A stretch of DNA of 64,000 nucleotides from Pseudonocardiaceae bacterium YIM PH 21723 (GCA_003600225.1 QZFT01000027.1:1-64000); one strand, 5' to 3'; counted from the first letter of the stretch, positions 42,907 through 54,385 are shown. Notes: generated by a model not told the origin, from the letters alone. A program made the numbers and translations.

Positions 42907-43923
42907 TTTGGGAATTATCAGGGCGGACAGCGCACCGACGCCGATCAACCCGGCGGCGGTGCGCCCGTCCGGTCCGCTGCGCACCTCGACGATCGGCTTG
43001 ATCACCGCCCCGGTCGGTACCGGGATCGGCAGCTGCTCCTCGTTGTCCTCGCTGGTGGCCGCCCAGGCCATCACCAGCAGCACCAGCCTGCAGGACAGGT
43101 AGATGAACACCAGCACACCCAGCACGGAGCCGAAGGCCGCTCCGGACGGTGACTTGGTGACGATCCGCAGGTAGATCCCGCCGACCTGGCTGAAGATCCC
43201 GGAGATGACCGCCATCGTGATGGCGGCGTGCACCGAGCTGCGCAGGGTGAGCTTGCGGCGGGGCAGCCGGTAGTAGATCCACAGGAACATCAGGAACGTC
43301 GCCACCAGGGACAGGGCGAGGGTGGCCGCCTTCAGCACCCAGCGCGCGACCCGGTCCTGCTCCGGGTCGTAGCCCAGCCAGCCCAGCGTGGTCTCGGACA
43401 GGCCGCCGCCCGCGACGGTGATGCCCACGACGATCAGGATCGCCAGGCCGAGGCCGAACAGCTTCATCAGGTCGAAGGCCATGCGGGCGATGACCGAGCG
43501 TTCCTCGTCGGTGCTCTCGTACTGCGCGGTGAGCGCGTCCCGGACGTTCTCCATCCAGCCCAGCCCGGTGTAGATCGCGACCACCAGACCGATGATGAGC
43601 GTCAGGGTGCTCTGGTCGATGGCCCGGTCCACCGCCTGCAGCAGCGTGTCACCGAACGAACCGGGAACGTTCTCGATGATCTGCACTCGGAGCAGGTTCA
43701 TCAGCCGCGGGTTGTTGAACAGCACGAAGCCGGCGATCGAGAAGCCCACCATCAGCATGGGTACCAGGGACAGCACGCTGAAGTAGGTGACGGCCGCCGC
43801 ATGCCGGTCGCCGTTGCGCTCGTCGTAGCGCACGGCGGCCTTGATGAGGTGATTCAGCCAGCCGTTCTGTTCACGCCTACGTGTGAACCACTGTTCAACT
43901 CGGGTTATCCACCGGGAGATCAC
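42886..43923 (-). CDS. YihY/BrkB family membrane protein
   Basis: A 345-residue membrane protein of the YihY/virulence-factor BrkB family (formerly mis-named RNase BN). Six or so helices are present. Family stretches are NGDRHAAAVTYFSVLSLVPMLMVGFSIAGFVLF, YTGLGWMENVRDALTAQYES and FGSVLGVLVFIYLSCRLVLLVMAWAAT. Its 3' end overlaps the convergent carboxypeptidase-like gene by 21 bases, and its 5' end overlaps the half-length MFS gene by 29 bases. It corresponds to Rv3335c by gene order. Function unknown; a transporter or membrane-organising role has been proposed. Confidence 0.92.
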   Translation of the reverse strand: MISRWITRVEQWFTRRREQNGWLNHLIKAAVRYDERNGDRHAAAVTYFSVLSLVPMLMVGFSIAGFVLFNNPRLMNLLRVQIIENVPGSFGDTLLQAVDRAIDQSTLTLIIGLVVAIYTGLGWMENVRDALTAQYESTDEERSVIARMAFDLMKLFGLGLAILIVVGITVAGGGLSETTLGWLGYDPEQDRVARWVLKAATLALSLVATFLMFLWIYYRLPRRKLTLRSSVHAAITMAVISGIFSQVGGIYLRIVTKSPSGAAFGSVLGVLVFIYLSCRLVLLVMAWAATSEDNEEQLPIPVPTGAVIKPIVEVRSGPDGRTAAGLIGVGALSALIIPKLFRRGR

Positions 43924-44560
43924 GCCCGGACGCTACCGACTGTGGGCCGCCGCGCAACCGGGAGGGCAGCAAAGAGCGCGTGGTGGACATGGTGAGCACG
44001 CCGATCACCGCGGTGACCAGGAACCCGAGCTCCCAGGTGTTCAGCGGGCCGCCGGCCAGATCGCCGAGCGGAACGCACAGCACGGCGGCACTGCCGACCG
44101 CGGCGAACACCAGGATGGTGACCTTGGTCCAGTGCCTGGGTGCCACCTGGCGCAGCGCGATGCTGGTGGTGACCGACCACAGCAGGCCGTTGGCCAGGCC
44201 GAGGATCAACCGGCCCGCCACCAGCACCCCGAAGGTCTCGGCGGACGAGCTGATCACGAAGCCGGTCAGGTAGGTGCCGAGCAGCAGTCCGACCAGCACG
44301 CGCCGGTCGATGCGCCGGGATGCCGCGACGAAGAACGGGGCACCCAGCCCGGCCAGCAGGCCGAACATGGTGATGGTCAACGCCCCCGTCGCCGTCGACA
44401 TCATGGCCTTCTCGGCCAGCCGCTCCAGCGTGGTGTCGTGAATGTGCTCGGTGAACACGAAACAGAAGGCACCCGCCGCCAGGGCGAACACCGTCGGCCA
44501 GCCGCGTGCGGAATCAGCCTCCCGCTCCGCGACGACCGCTACATCGTCGATCGTGGACAC
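43895..44560 (-). CDS. Half-length MFS transporter-like protein
   Basis: A 221-residue protein that covers only the first six helices of a major facilitator superfamily transporter (about 25-45, 58-80, 88-108, 112-135, 147-165 and 170-190). The cytoplasmic 2-3 loop ASRRIDRRV and the GRLILGLANGL helix are visible. A full MFS protein has about 400 residues and 12 helices, so the second half is absent. The frame ends inside the first codons of yihY (29-base overlap), which suggests truncation by loss of the 3' half. The GTG follows GTGGGGGGATAGAT, a good ribosome-binding site, so it may still be expressed. Confidence 0.75.
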   Translation of the reverse strand: MSTIDDVAVVAEREADSARGWPTVFALAAGAFCFVFTEHIHDTTLERLAEKAMMSTATGALTITMFGLLAGLGAPFFVAASRRIDRRVLVGLLLGTYLTGFVISSSAETFGVLVAGRLILGLANGLLWSVTTSIALRQVAPRHWTKVTILVFAAVGSAAVLCVPLGDLAGGPLNTWELGFLVTAVIGVLTMSTTRSLLPSRLRGGPQSVASGRDLPVDNPS

Positions 44561-44740
44561 ATCTATCCCCCCACTTGCTCTGTACTTCTGCTACCGCCAC
44601 CGAGCCCCCCGCCCGGTTAACATGAGAATATTTCACTCGGCTGAATGTTACAAATGCCTAACGACATATTCATCTGTGGCAAGAATCAAGGTATAGCGGT
44701 TCCCCCATCAAGCCGGGGGTTCCACTGATTGGAAACCGAT

Positions 44741-45703
44741 TCAGGCATCCGCATGTCCATCCGTCGCCTCGATCAACGCGCTGAGCGTCCCCGGCTCGTA
44801 GCCGGAGTGCCCGGCGTCCGGCACGATGACCAGCGTGGAGCCCGGCAGCGCGCGGTGCAGCCGGACGGCTCCGACGACCGGGCAGACCACGTCGTAGCGC
44901 CCGTGCACGATGGTCGTCGGGATACCGGCCAGCCGAGGGGCGTTGTCGATCAGCTGATCCTCGGCCAGCCAGCAGTGGTGCCGCATGTAGTGCACCACCA
45001 GGCCGGTGAACGCGAGCAGGAAGGCGTCGTCGGAGTCGAGCAGCTCCTTGAGCTCAGGCCGGGGCCGGAGCGAGGAGATCGACAGCTCCCAGCCACTCCA
45101 GGCCTTGGCCAGCCGCACCCTGGTCGCCTGATCGGAGCCGGCCAGCAGCCGGTGGTAGGCGGCCAGCGGGTCATGCCGCTCCGCGACGGGCAGCGGCTCC
45201 AGGAACCGCTCCCACTCCTCCGGGAACAGGTTGCCCAGTGCCCCGCCGAAGGACCAGATCGCGTCCTGCGCGTTCGCCAGCCAGATGCTGTGCAACACGA
45301 GCCCGGTGACCCGCTCCGGGTGCTCCTGCGCGTACGCGAGCCCCAGTGTGCTGCCCCAGGAACCGCCGAACACCTGCCACCGCTCGACGCCCAGGTGTTC
45401 CCGCAGCCGTTCCAGGTCCGCGACCAGGTGCCAGGTGGTGTTCACCCGCAGATCGGCCGCGGGATCGGCGATGTGCGGCAGGCTCCGGCCACAGCCCCGC
45501 TGATCGAACTGCACGATCCGGTACGCGGCCGGGTCGAAGAACCTGCGACGCAGCGGCGAGGCCTTGCCGCCGGGACCTCCGTGCAGGGCCACCACCGGGA
45601 TCCCCTGCGGGTTCCCGGACTCCTCCCAGAAGATCTGGTTGCCGTCACCGACGTCCAGCAGCCCGGACGCGTGCGGCTCGATCTCCGGGTACGGCTCAGC
45701 CAT
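44741..45703 (-). CDS. pip: Prolyl aminopeptidase-like alpha/beta hydrolase, copy 1
   Basis: A 320-residue S33-family serine peptidase that, in the family, removes N-terminal proline. HGGPGG forms the oxyanion hole, GGSWGS carries the nucleophile, GRYDVVCP the Asp and PDAGHS the His. In the other three tandem copies a Glu precedes VHY (LEVHY); here it is Val (GLVVHY). That Glu corresponds by position to the residue binding the substrate amino group in Serratia prolyl aminopeptidase, so copy 1 may have altered specificity. The start is fixed by an 8-base overlap (ATGGCTGA) with the copy upstream. It is last in a four-gene tandem operon. Confidence 0.92.
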   Translation of the reverse strand: MAEPYPEIEPHASGLLDVGDGNQIFWEESGNPQGIPVVALHGGPGGKASPLRRRFFDPAAYRIVQFDQRGCGRSLPHIADPAADLRVNTTWHLVADLERLREHLGVERWQVFGGSWGSTLGLAYAQEHPERVTGLVLHSIWLANAQDAIWSFGGALGNLFPEEWERFLEPLPVAERHDPLAAYHRLLAGSDQATRVRLAKAWSGWELSISSLRPRPELKELLDSDDAFLLAFTGLVVHYMRHHCWLAEDQLIDNAPRLAGIPTTIVHGRYDVVCPVVGAVRLHRALPGSTLVIVPDAGHSGYEPGTLSALIEATDGHADA

Positions 45704-46658
45704 GGGCGTACCCGTCGGTGGCCTCGATCAACGCGCTGAGCGTTCCCGGCTCGTCGAAGGAGTGCCCGGCGTCCGGCACGATCACCAGCGTCGAGCCGGG
45801 CAGCCGCTCGTGCAGCCGGACCGCGGACCGCACCGGGCAGACCACGTCGTAGCGGCCGTGCACGATGGTCATCGGGATCCCGGCCAGCCGGTCGGCGTTG
45901 TCGATCAACTGGTCCTCGGCCAGCCAGCAGTGGTGCCGCAGGTAGTGCACCTCCAGGCCGGTGTGCGCGAGGATGAAGGCGTCATCCGCCTCCTGCTTGG
46001 CCAGCACCTCCGGCTTGGGCAGCAGCCAGACGTGGGACATCTCCCACCGGGTCCAGGCCCGCGCCGCCCGCATCTTGATCTCGTGGTCGGGGCTGTTCAG
46101 CAGCCGGTGGTAGGCGGCCAGCGGATCGTGCCGCTCGCCCACCGGCATCGGCTCCATGAACCGTTCCCACTCCTCCGGGAACAGGTTGGCGAGTGGCCCG
46201 CCGAAGGCCCAGTGGTAGTCCTGCGAGTCGACCAGCCAGACGCCCCGCAACACCAGTTCGGTGACCCGCTCCGGATGCGTCTCCGCGTAGGCCAGGCCGA
46301 GGGTGCTGCCCCAGGAACCGCCGAACACCTGCCAGCGCTCGATGCCCAGGTGCTCGCGCAACAGCTCCAGATCGGCGACCAGGTGCCAGGTGGTGTTGAC
46401 GCTCCAGTCCGCTTCCGGGTCCTTGACGTGCGGCAGGCTGCGGCCACAACCCCGCTGGTCCAGCAGCACGATCCGGTAGGCGGCGGGGTCGAACAGCCTG
46501 CGGTGCTTCGGTGAGCTGCCACCGCCGGGGCCACCGTGCAGGAACACCACCGGCTTACCGTCCGGGTTGCCGGACTCCTCCCAGTAGATCCGGTTGCCGT
46601 CGCCGACGTCCAGCAGGCCGGACTGGTGGGGTTCGATCTCCGGGTAGAGCTCAGGCAT
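45696..46658 (-). CDS. pip: Prolyl aminopeptidase-like hydrolase, copy 2
   Basis: A 320-residue S33-family peptidase with HGGPGGGSS, the nucleophile in GGSWGS, Asp in GRYDVVCP and His in DAGHSFDEPG. The presumed amino-group-binding Glu is present (GLEVHYLRHH). Its first residues (LYPEIEPHQSGLLDVGDGN) match all other copies. It overlaps both neighbours by 8 bases in the same way. The four copies probably arose by successive tandem duplication and could widen the range of proline peptides used. Confidence 0.92.
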   Translation of the reverse strand: MPELYPEIEPHQSGLLDVGDGNRIYWEESGNPDGKPVVFLHGGPGGGSSPKHRRLFDPAAYRIVLLDQRGCGRSLPHVKDPEADWSVNTTWHLVADLELLREHLGIERWQVFGGSWGSTLGLAYAETHPERVTELVLRGVWLVDSQDYHWAFGGPLANLFPEEWERFMEPMPVGERHDPLAAYHRLLNSPDHEIKMRAARAWTRWEMSHVWLLPKPEVLAKQEADDAFILAHTGLEVHYLRHHCWLAEDQLIDNADRLAGIPMTIVHGRYDVVCPVRSAVRLHERLPGSTLVIVPDAGHSFDEPGTLSALIEATDGYAHG

Positions 46659-47589
46659 GTGCGTATCCGTCCGTCGCTTCGAGCAGGGCGTCGAGGGTTC
46701 CGGGTTCGTCGAACGCGTGGCCGGCGTCGGGAACGATCACCAGCGTGGATTCGGGCAGGGCCCGGTGCAGCCGGAGTGCCATCCGGGGCGGGCAGATCAC
46801 GTCGTAGCGGCCCTGCACGATGGTCGTCGGGATGTGTGCGATCCGATGCGCGTTGTCGATCAGCTGATCCTCGGCCAGCCAGGCGCGGTGCATCTTGTAG
46901 TGCACCTCCAGGACACTGGCGGCGAGCACGGGCTGCCCCAGCGGCCGGGGCAGCAGCCAGGCGTGCGACATCCCCCAGCGCGTCCAGGCCTGCGCGGCGG
47001 TCAGCCGGACGGTGTCGTCGGCGCTGCTCAGCAATCGGGAGTAGGCGGCGAGCGGGTAGTGCCGCTCGGCGTCGGGAACCAGTTCCAGGAAGCGTTCCCA
47101 CTCCTCGGGGAACAGGTTCGCCAGCGCCCCGCCGTTGTGCCACTGGAAGTACTGCTCATCGGCCAGCCAGACGCCACGCAGCACCAGCTCGGTCACCCGG
47201 TCCGGGTGCTCCTGCGCGTAGGCCAAGGCCAGCGTGGTGCCCCAGGAACCGCCGAACACCTGCCAGCGGTCGATCCCCAGGTGCGCCCGCAGGAGCTCCA
47301 GATCGGCGACCAGATGCCAGGTGGTGTTGGTGCTCAGGTCGACGCCGGGCTCACCGGCACTCGGCTCGCTGCGGCCACAGCCCCGTTGATCCAGCAGCAC
47401 GATCCGATAGGCGGCGGGGTCGAACAGCCTGCGATGCGTGGGCGAACTGCCACCGCCGGGGCCGCCGTGCAGGAACACCACCGGCTTACCCTGCGGATTA
47501 CCGCATTCCTCCCAGTAGATCCGGTTGCCGTCGCCGACGTCCAGCAGGCCGGACGCGTGCGGTTCGATCTCCGGATACAGCTCAGCCAT
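46651..47589 (-). CDS. pip: Prolyl aminopeptidase-like hydrolase, copy 3
   Basis: A 312-residue S33-family peptidase with HGGPGGGSS, GGSWGTTL around the nucleophile (Thr instead of Ser after Gly), Asp in GRYDVICP, His in DAGHAFDEPG and the Glu of VLEVHY. It is eight residues shorter than copies 1 and 2 because of a deletion in the lid region (PLGQPVLAAS replaces the longer insert). It overlaps its neighbours by 8 bases each. The lid controls substrate entry in this family, so specificity may differ. Confidence 0.92.
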   Translation of the reverse strand: MAELYPEIEPHASGLLDVGDGNRIYWEECGNPQGKPVVFLHGGPGGGSSPTHRRLFDPAAYRIVLLDQRGCGRSEPSAGEPGVDLSTNTTWHLVADLELLRAHLGIDRWQVFGGSWGTTLALAYAQEHPDRVTELVLRGVWLADEQYFQWHNGGALANLFPEEWERFLELVPDAERHYPLAAYSRLLSSADDTVRLTAAQAWTRWGMSHAWLLPRPLGQPVLAASVLEVHYKMHRAWLAEDQLIDNAHRIAHIPTTIVQGRYDVICPPRMALRLHRALPESTLVIVPDAGHAFDEPGTLDALLEATDGYAHA

Positions 47590-48535
47590 GCGCGTATCTG
47601 TCGGTCGCCTCGATCAGCGCGTCGAGGATTCCGGGTTCGTTGTACGCGTGGCCGGCGTCGTCCACGATCACCAGCTTCGACTCCGGCAGCGCGCGGTGCA
47701 GCCGGACCGCGGACCGGACCGGGCAGATCACGTCGTACCGGCCGTGCACGATCGTCGTCGGGATGTGCGCGATCCGGCCGGCGTTGTCGATCAGTTGATC
47801 CTCGGCCAGCCAGCAGCGATGACGCATGTAATGCACTTCGAGACGTGCGTACGCGATGGCGTACCCGGGGCTGTCGAACGCGTCCAGCTCAGCGGGCAGC
47901 AGCCACGCGTGGGACATCTCCCACCGGGTCCAGGCGCGCGCCGCGGCGAGCCGGACATCGGCATCCGGGCTGGTCAGCAGCCGGTGGTACGCGGTGGTCG
48001 GATTGATCCGCTCGGCGACCGGCACCGGCTCCAGGAACCGCTCCCACTCCTCCGGGAACAGGTTGCCCAGCGGGCCACCGAAGTGCCAGTGGAAGTAGTC
48101 CGGGTCCACCAGCCAGATGCCGCGCAACACCAGCTCGGTCACCCGGTCCGGGTGCTCCTGGGCGTAGGCCAGCGCCAGGGTGCTGCCCCAGGAACCGCCG
48201 AACACCTGCCAGCGGTCGATGCCGAGGTGCTCGCGCAGCCGCTCCAGATCGGCGACCAGGTGCCAGGTGGTGTTGACCTCGATATCGGCCGCCGCGTCGC
48301 TGAGGTGCGGCAGGCTGCGGCCACAGCCCCGCTGGTCCAGGACCACGATCCGATAGGCGGCAGGGTCGAACAGCCTGCGATGCGTGGGCGAGCTGCCGCC
48401 ACCGGGACCGCCGTGCAGGAAGACCACCGGCCTGCCCTGTGGATTACCGGATTCTTCCCAGTAGATCTGGTTGCCGTCCCCCACATCGAGCAGCCCGGAC
48501 GCGTGTGGCTCGACCGCCGGATACAGCTGACGCAT
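47582..48535 (-). CDS. pip: Prolyl aminopeptidase-like hydrolase, copy 4 (first in operon)
   Basis: A 317-residue S33-family peptidase with HGGPGGGSS, GGSWGS, GRYDVICP and DAGHAYNEPG, and Glu in RLEVHY. The ATG at 48535 is chosen for the GGGGGGACGAGC just upstream; a longer frame to 48574 is unlikely. It is the first of the four tandem copies, so the operon promoter should lie between it and the divergent RraA-like gene (71-base gap). Its lid region (AELDAFDSPGYAIAYA) differs from the others. Confidence 0.92.
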   Translation of the reverse strand: MRQLYPAVEPHASGLLDVGDGNQIYWEESGNPQGRPVVFLHGGPGGGSSPTHRRLFDPAAYRIVVLDQRGCGRSLPHLSDAAADIEVNTTWHLVADLERLREHLGIDRWQVFGGSWGSTLALAYAQEHPDRVTELVLRGIWLVDPDYFHWHFGGPLGNLFPEEWERFLEPVPVAERINPTTAYHRLLTSPDADVRLAAARAWTRWEMSHAWLLPAELDAFDSPGYAIAYARLEVHYMRHRCWLAEDQLIDNAGRIAHIPTTIVHGRYDVICPVRSAVRLHRALPESKLVIVDDAGHAYNEPGILDALIEATDRYAHG

Positions 48536-48606
48536 GCTCGTCCCCCCAAGACGTCCGTGTGCGTACCTACACAACAGTAGGGCTTCCTTATGCCAAAGTT
48601 CCAGGG

Positions 48607-49248
48607 GTGATCGAGTTGCGTGGAGTGGACACGACCGGAATCTGCGACGCCGACAAGACCGTCCGGGTGCTGCACAGCGCCCTGCGGCTGCGGTCGGCGC
48701 GGGCCGACATCGCGGCGCCCGCCTTCACCGTGCGGTGCGCCGGGGACCTGTTTCCGGTGGCCAGGGCCATCGACGCGGCCGAGCCGGGCGAGGTGCTGGT
48801 GGTCGACGGTGAGGCGCGGGAGATCGCGTACGCCGGGGAGATCTTCGCCAAGGCCGCACTGGACAAGGGCCTGGCCGGAATCGTGGTGGACGGCGGCTAC
48901 CGGGACATGGGTTACGTCACGAGCTGCGAGCTGCCCGTGTACAGCCGGTTCGTCACGCCGATGGCGGGCACCGCGAACCGGCTCGGCGAGCTCCAGGTGC
49001 CGGTGACCTGCGGCGGCGTCACCGTGTCCCCCGGCGAGGTACTGATCGCCGACCGCGAGGGGATGATCGTGCTGGACCCGGCCCGGGTGGATCCGTTGAT
49101 CGCTCGGGCACGGGAGATCAAGGACGTCGAGGACCGCGTGCTGGCCGCCCTGGACAGCGGCAGTTCACTGGCGGACTGCGTGAACCTCGCCGAGCACACG
49201 GCGGCGATGGAGCGCGGAGAAGCCTCCGCGCTCCGGTTCACTGTCTAG
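48607..49248 (+). CDS. RraA-like / HMG-CHA aldolase family protein
   Basis: A 213-residue protein of the RraA-like family, which includes RNase E regulators and class II 4-hydroxy-4-methyl-2-oxoglutarate aldolases. The signature G-x20-R-D region is present as GIVVDGGYRDMGYV, with VVDGEAREIAYAGEIFAKAALDKG before it. The metal/pyruvate-binding Arg-Asp is therefore retained, so aldolase or oxaloacetate decarboxylase activity is possible. RNase E regulation is less likely because sequence is closer to the aldolase side, a tentative judgement. The GTG at 48607 has only a weak CCAGGG before it. A perfect hairpin follows the stop. Confidence 0.85.
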   Translation: MIELRGVDTTGICDADKTVRVLHSALRLRSARADIAAPAFTVRCAGDLFPVARAIDAAEPGEVLVVDGEAREIAYAGEIFAKAALDKGLAGIVVDGGYRDMGYVTSCELPVYSRFVTPMAGTANRLGELQVPVTCGGVTVSPGEVLIADREGMIVLDPARVDPLIARAREIKDVEDRVLAALDSGSSLADCVNLAEHTAAMERGEASALRFTV

Positions 49249-49255
49249 CGCCGTC

Positions 49256-49308
49256 CCGAAGTTGGCGATGTTCGGGATAAAGAGCATCCCGAACATCGCC
49301 AACTTCGG
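49256..49308. terminator. Family-1 palindrome, bidirectional terminator
   Basis: Bases 49256-49278 and 49286-49308 form a perfect 23-bp stem (core GAAGTTGGCGATGTTCGGG) with a 7-base loop between the convergent RraA-like and trpS genes. It is the best-preserved member of the family. Confidence 0.92.
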
Positions 49309-49314
49309 AGCGCA

Positions 49315-50355
<1,041 letters not shown>

Positions 50356-50375
50356 TCAGGTGGCCGGGAAGCAGC

Positions 50376-50558
50376 TCAACGAGGTTTCTCGGCGGCCGCG
50401 CGGGACAGCCGCACCCGGCGGGCCAGGCCGGCCAGGGTGCCGACGAACCCGATGAGTACGAATCCCAGCGCGACCGGACTGTCAATGGCCGTGTCCACCG
50501 CGATCGCGTTGTCGCTCATGGTCACAAGACCGCCCAGAACGGTGAATATCTCGAGCAC
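50376..50558 (-). CDS. Small membrane protein
   Basis: A protein of about 60 residues with one or two hydrophobic segments (LEIFTVLGGLVTM and ALGFVLIGFVGTLAGLA) and a basic tail (RRVRLSRAAAEKPR). It is next to trpS and in the same direction. The start is uncertain: GTG at 50558 or TTG at 50582; no strong ribosome-binding site. Function unknown. The gene call rests on position and composition. Confidence 0.5.
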   Translation of the reverse strand: MLEIFTVLGGLVTMSDNAIAVDTAIDSPVALGFVLIGFVGTLAGLARRVRLSRAAAEKPR

Positions 50559-50668
50559 GAAACGGACTCTAGTGAAGATCAACTAGGTGAATGTCGTTGG
50601 GGGTTACCGGTTTCCGTCCACCGGGTGTGCTATGTCCCCCTATAACGTCCACAGTGGACCCCAACCCG

Positions 50669-50745
50669 CTGAATGTGGCTTTCCTTCGGTAGAAGTCGGT
50701 GAATGTGGCTCCCAGTCGGCTAGACCGAAAGGAAGCCACATTCAG
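50669..50745. repeat. GAATGTGGCT palindrome cluster, family 4
   Basis: Arms 50669-50690 and 50724-50745 (CTGAATGTGGCTT...TTCGGT and its complement) pair with two mismatches. A third partial copy in the same direction as the left arm starts at 50699 (GTGAATGTGGCT). The cluster ends 6 bases before the fbiC stop and could act as its terminator. Confidence 0.82.
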
Positions 50746-50751
50746 CAGGGG

Positions 50752-53262
<2,511 letters not shown>

Positions 53263-53366
53263 TCGCATCCTCCGAGGCTAAGTCGACCAAGGCCAGTAGA
53301 GCCTGGAACGCGACGAACGGCACCTTCATTTCTACCGAACGGCATAACGTCCGAAATTCACTAGCC

Positions 53367-53383
53367 GTCAACGTACGCTTGAC
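53367..53383. promoter_or_regulatory. GTCAA-N7-TTGAC operator-like site upstream of fbiC
   Basis: GTCAACGTACGCTTGAC matches exactly the pattern found twice at the Clp_N/HTH gene (54337 and 54365). On the minus strand its TTGACG can serve as a -35, with TTATGC 18 bases further on toward fbiC. Confidence 0.6.
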
Positions 53384-53471
53384 GAGCACATTCCGCTCAC
53401 CGGTTCGCTATTCAGATTATACCGGACGTCATATATAACTTCCGCGAGTAGCCGCTCACCCCGGAGGTCCG

Positions 53472-53642
53472 ATGTCCTCGAACCGCGTCCTGCGCGACAT
53501 CGGCGCCCTGTCGCCGTGGATCTTCGTGACGATGTTCGGTGCGGGCCGGGCGCTCCTGGCCCAGTTCATCCCACCGCCGTCGCCCGCGCTCGGGCCCGGT
53601 ACGTGCTCGACAACCGATGGGCGATCATGCCCACCGGCCTGA
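53472..53642 (+). pseudogene. Short ORF with good start signals, possibly a frameshifted remnant
   Basis: ATG at 53472 follows CCGGAGGTCCG and an AT-rich promoter-like CATATATAAC. The frame gives 56 residues (MSSNRVLRDIGALSPWIFV...), hydrophobic at first, then low-complexity Pro/Gly/Ser to the stop. In another frame the sequence continues as RYVLDNRWAIMPTGLTALTERV before a stop, which looks more protein-like. A small frameshift may have broken a gene of about 60-65 residues. No family is recognised. Confidence 0.35.
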
Positions 53643-53715
53643 CAGCGCTCACCGAGCGGGTTACATGATCCGCGAGCAGGATCGAGGGGTCGCCGATACC
53701 TGGAGTTGAACTGCC

Positions 53716-54327
53716 GTGGACGACCTCATCCTCCATAAGGTCCAGATGTACTTCGACGCGCTGGACAACGACAACGACAAGACCCTCACCGAGGCGGACT
53801 TCCACACCATCGCGGTCCGCTATGCGGAGGCACTCGGCCACGCGCCGAATTCGGGACCCGCGAGGGAGATCTCCCGGGCCACCATCGCCTACTGGACCGA
53901 CCTGGTCCGCCCGATGGACACCGATGGCGATCAGCGAGTGACCTTCGAGGAGTTTCGCTCCGCCATCGAGCAGATGCTGTCCCACACGACGACCAGGGAG
54001 TCCGTGCTGCAACCCGCCCTGGACGCCTGGTTCGAACTGGCGGACGCCGATCGCAGCGGAACCCTGACGAAGTCCGAGTGGGTCGCACTGTTCGGACATG
54101 CCGTCGGCGCACCCGTCCGCCACTGTGGACAGGTCTTCGACACGATCGACACCGATGGTGACGGCCTGGTGCAGCGCGCAGAATTCAACCGGGCGGTCAC
54201 CGACTTCCTGTGTTCCTCCGATCCGTCGAATCCGGCCAACCAGCTCTTCGGACCGATCGCCATCTCCGGGGCGGACCTGCCCGCGCAGCAGATCCCCATC
54301 GGCATGCGTAGCCAGACCAGAGCCTGA
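53716..54327 (+). CDS. EF-hand calcium-binding protein (calerythrin-like)
   Basis: A 203-residue cytosolic protein with four EF-hand loops: DNDNDKTLTEAD (about 18-29), DTDGDQRVTFEE (about 68-79), DADRSGTLTKSE (about 109-120) and DTDGDGLVQRAE (about 144-155). All have the acidic first position; the first loop has Asp instead of Glu at position 12. Size and layout fit the sarcoplasmic calcium-binding protein/calerythrin group known in actinomycetes. The GTG start has GGAG about 10 bases before. A palindromic double operator follows the gene before the next one. Confidence 0.93.
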   Translation: MDDLILHKVQMYFDALDNDNDKTLTEADFHTIAVRYAEALGHAPNSGPAREISRATIAYWTDLVRPMDTDGDQRVTFEEFRSAIEQMLSHTTTRESVLQPALDAWFELADADRSGTLTKSEWVALFGHAVGAPVRHCGQVFDTIDTDGDGLVQRAEFNRAVTDFLCSSDPSNPANQLFGPIAISGADLPAQQIPIGMRSQTRA

Positions 54328-54332
54328 CCCAC

Positions 54333-54385
54333 TGCCGTCAACTGTGACTTGACGATTCCGCATCGTCAAGTCACAGTTGACGGCA
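54333..54385 (+). promoter_or_regulatory. Perfect 24-bp inverted repeat with two GTCAA-N7-TTGAC sites and a start codon
   Basis: Arms 54333-54356 and 54362-54385 pair perfectly (loop TCCGC). Each arm contains the pattern GTCAA-N7-TTGAC (54337-54353 and 54365-54381), itself an inverted repeat. The last base of the right arm is the A of the ATG of the Clp_N gene. TTGACG (54349-54354), a spacer of about 18 and ACAGTT lead to the ATG 6 bases on, as for a leaderless promoter. Binding by a dimeric repressor would shut this promoter. Confidence 0.75.
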
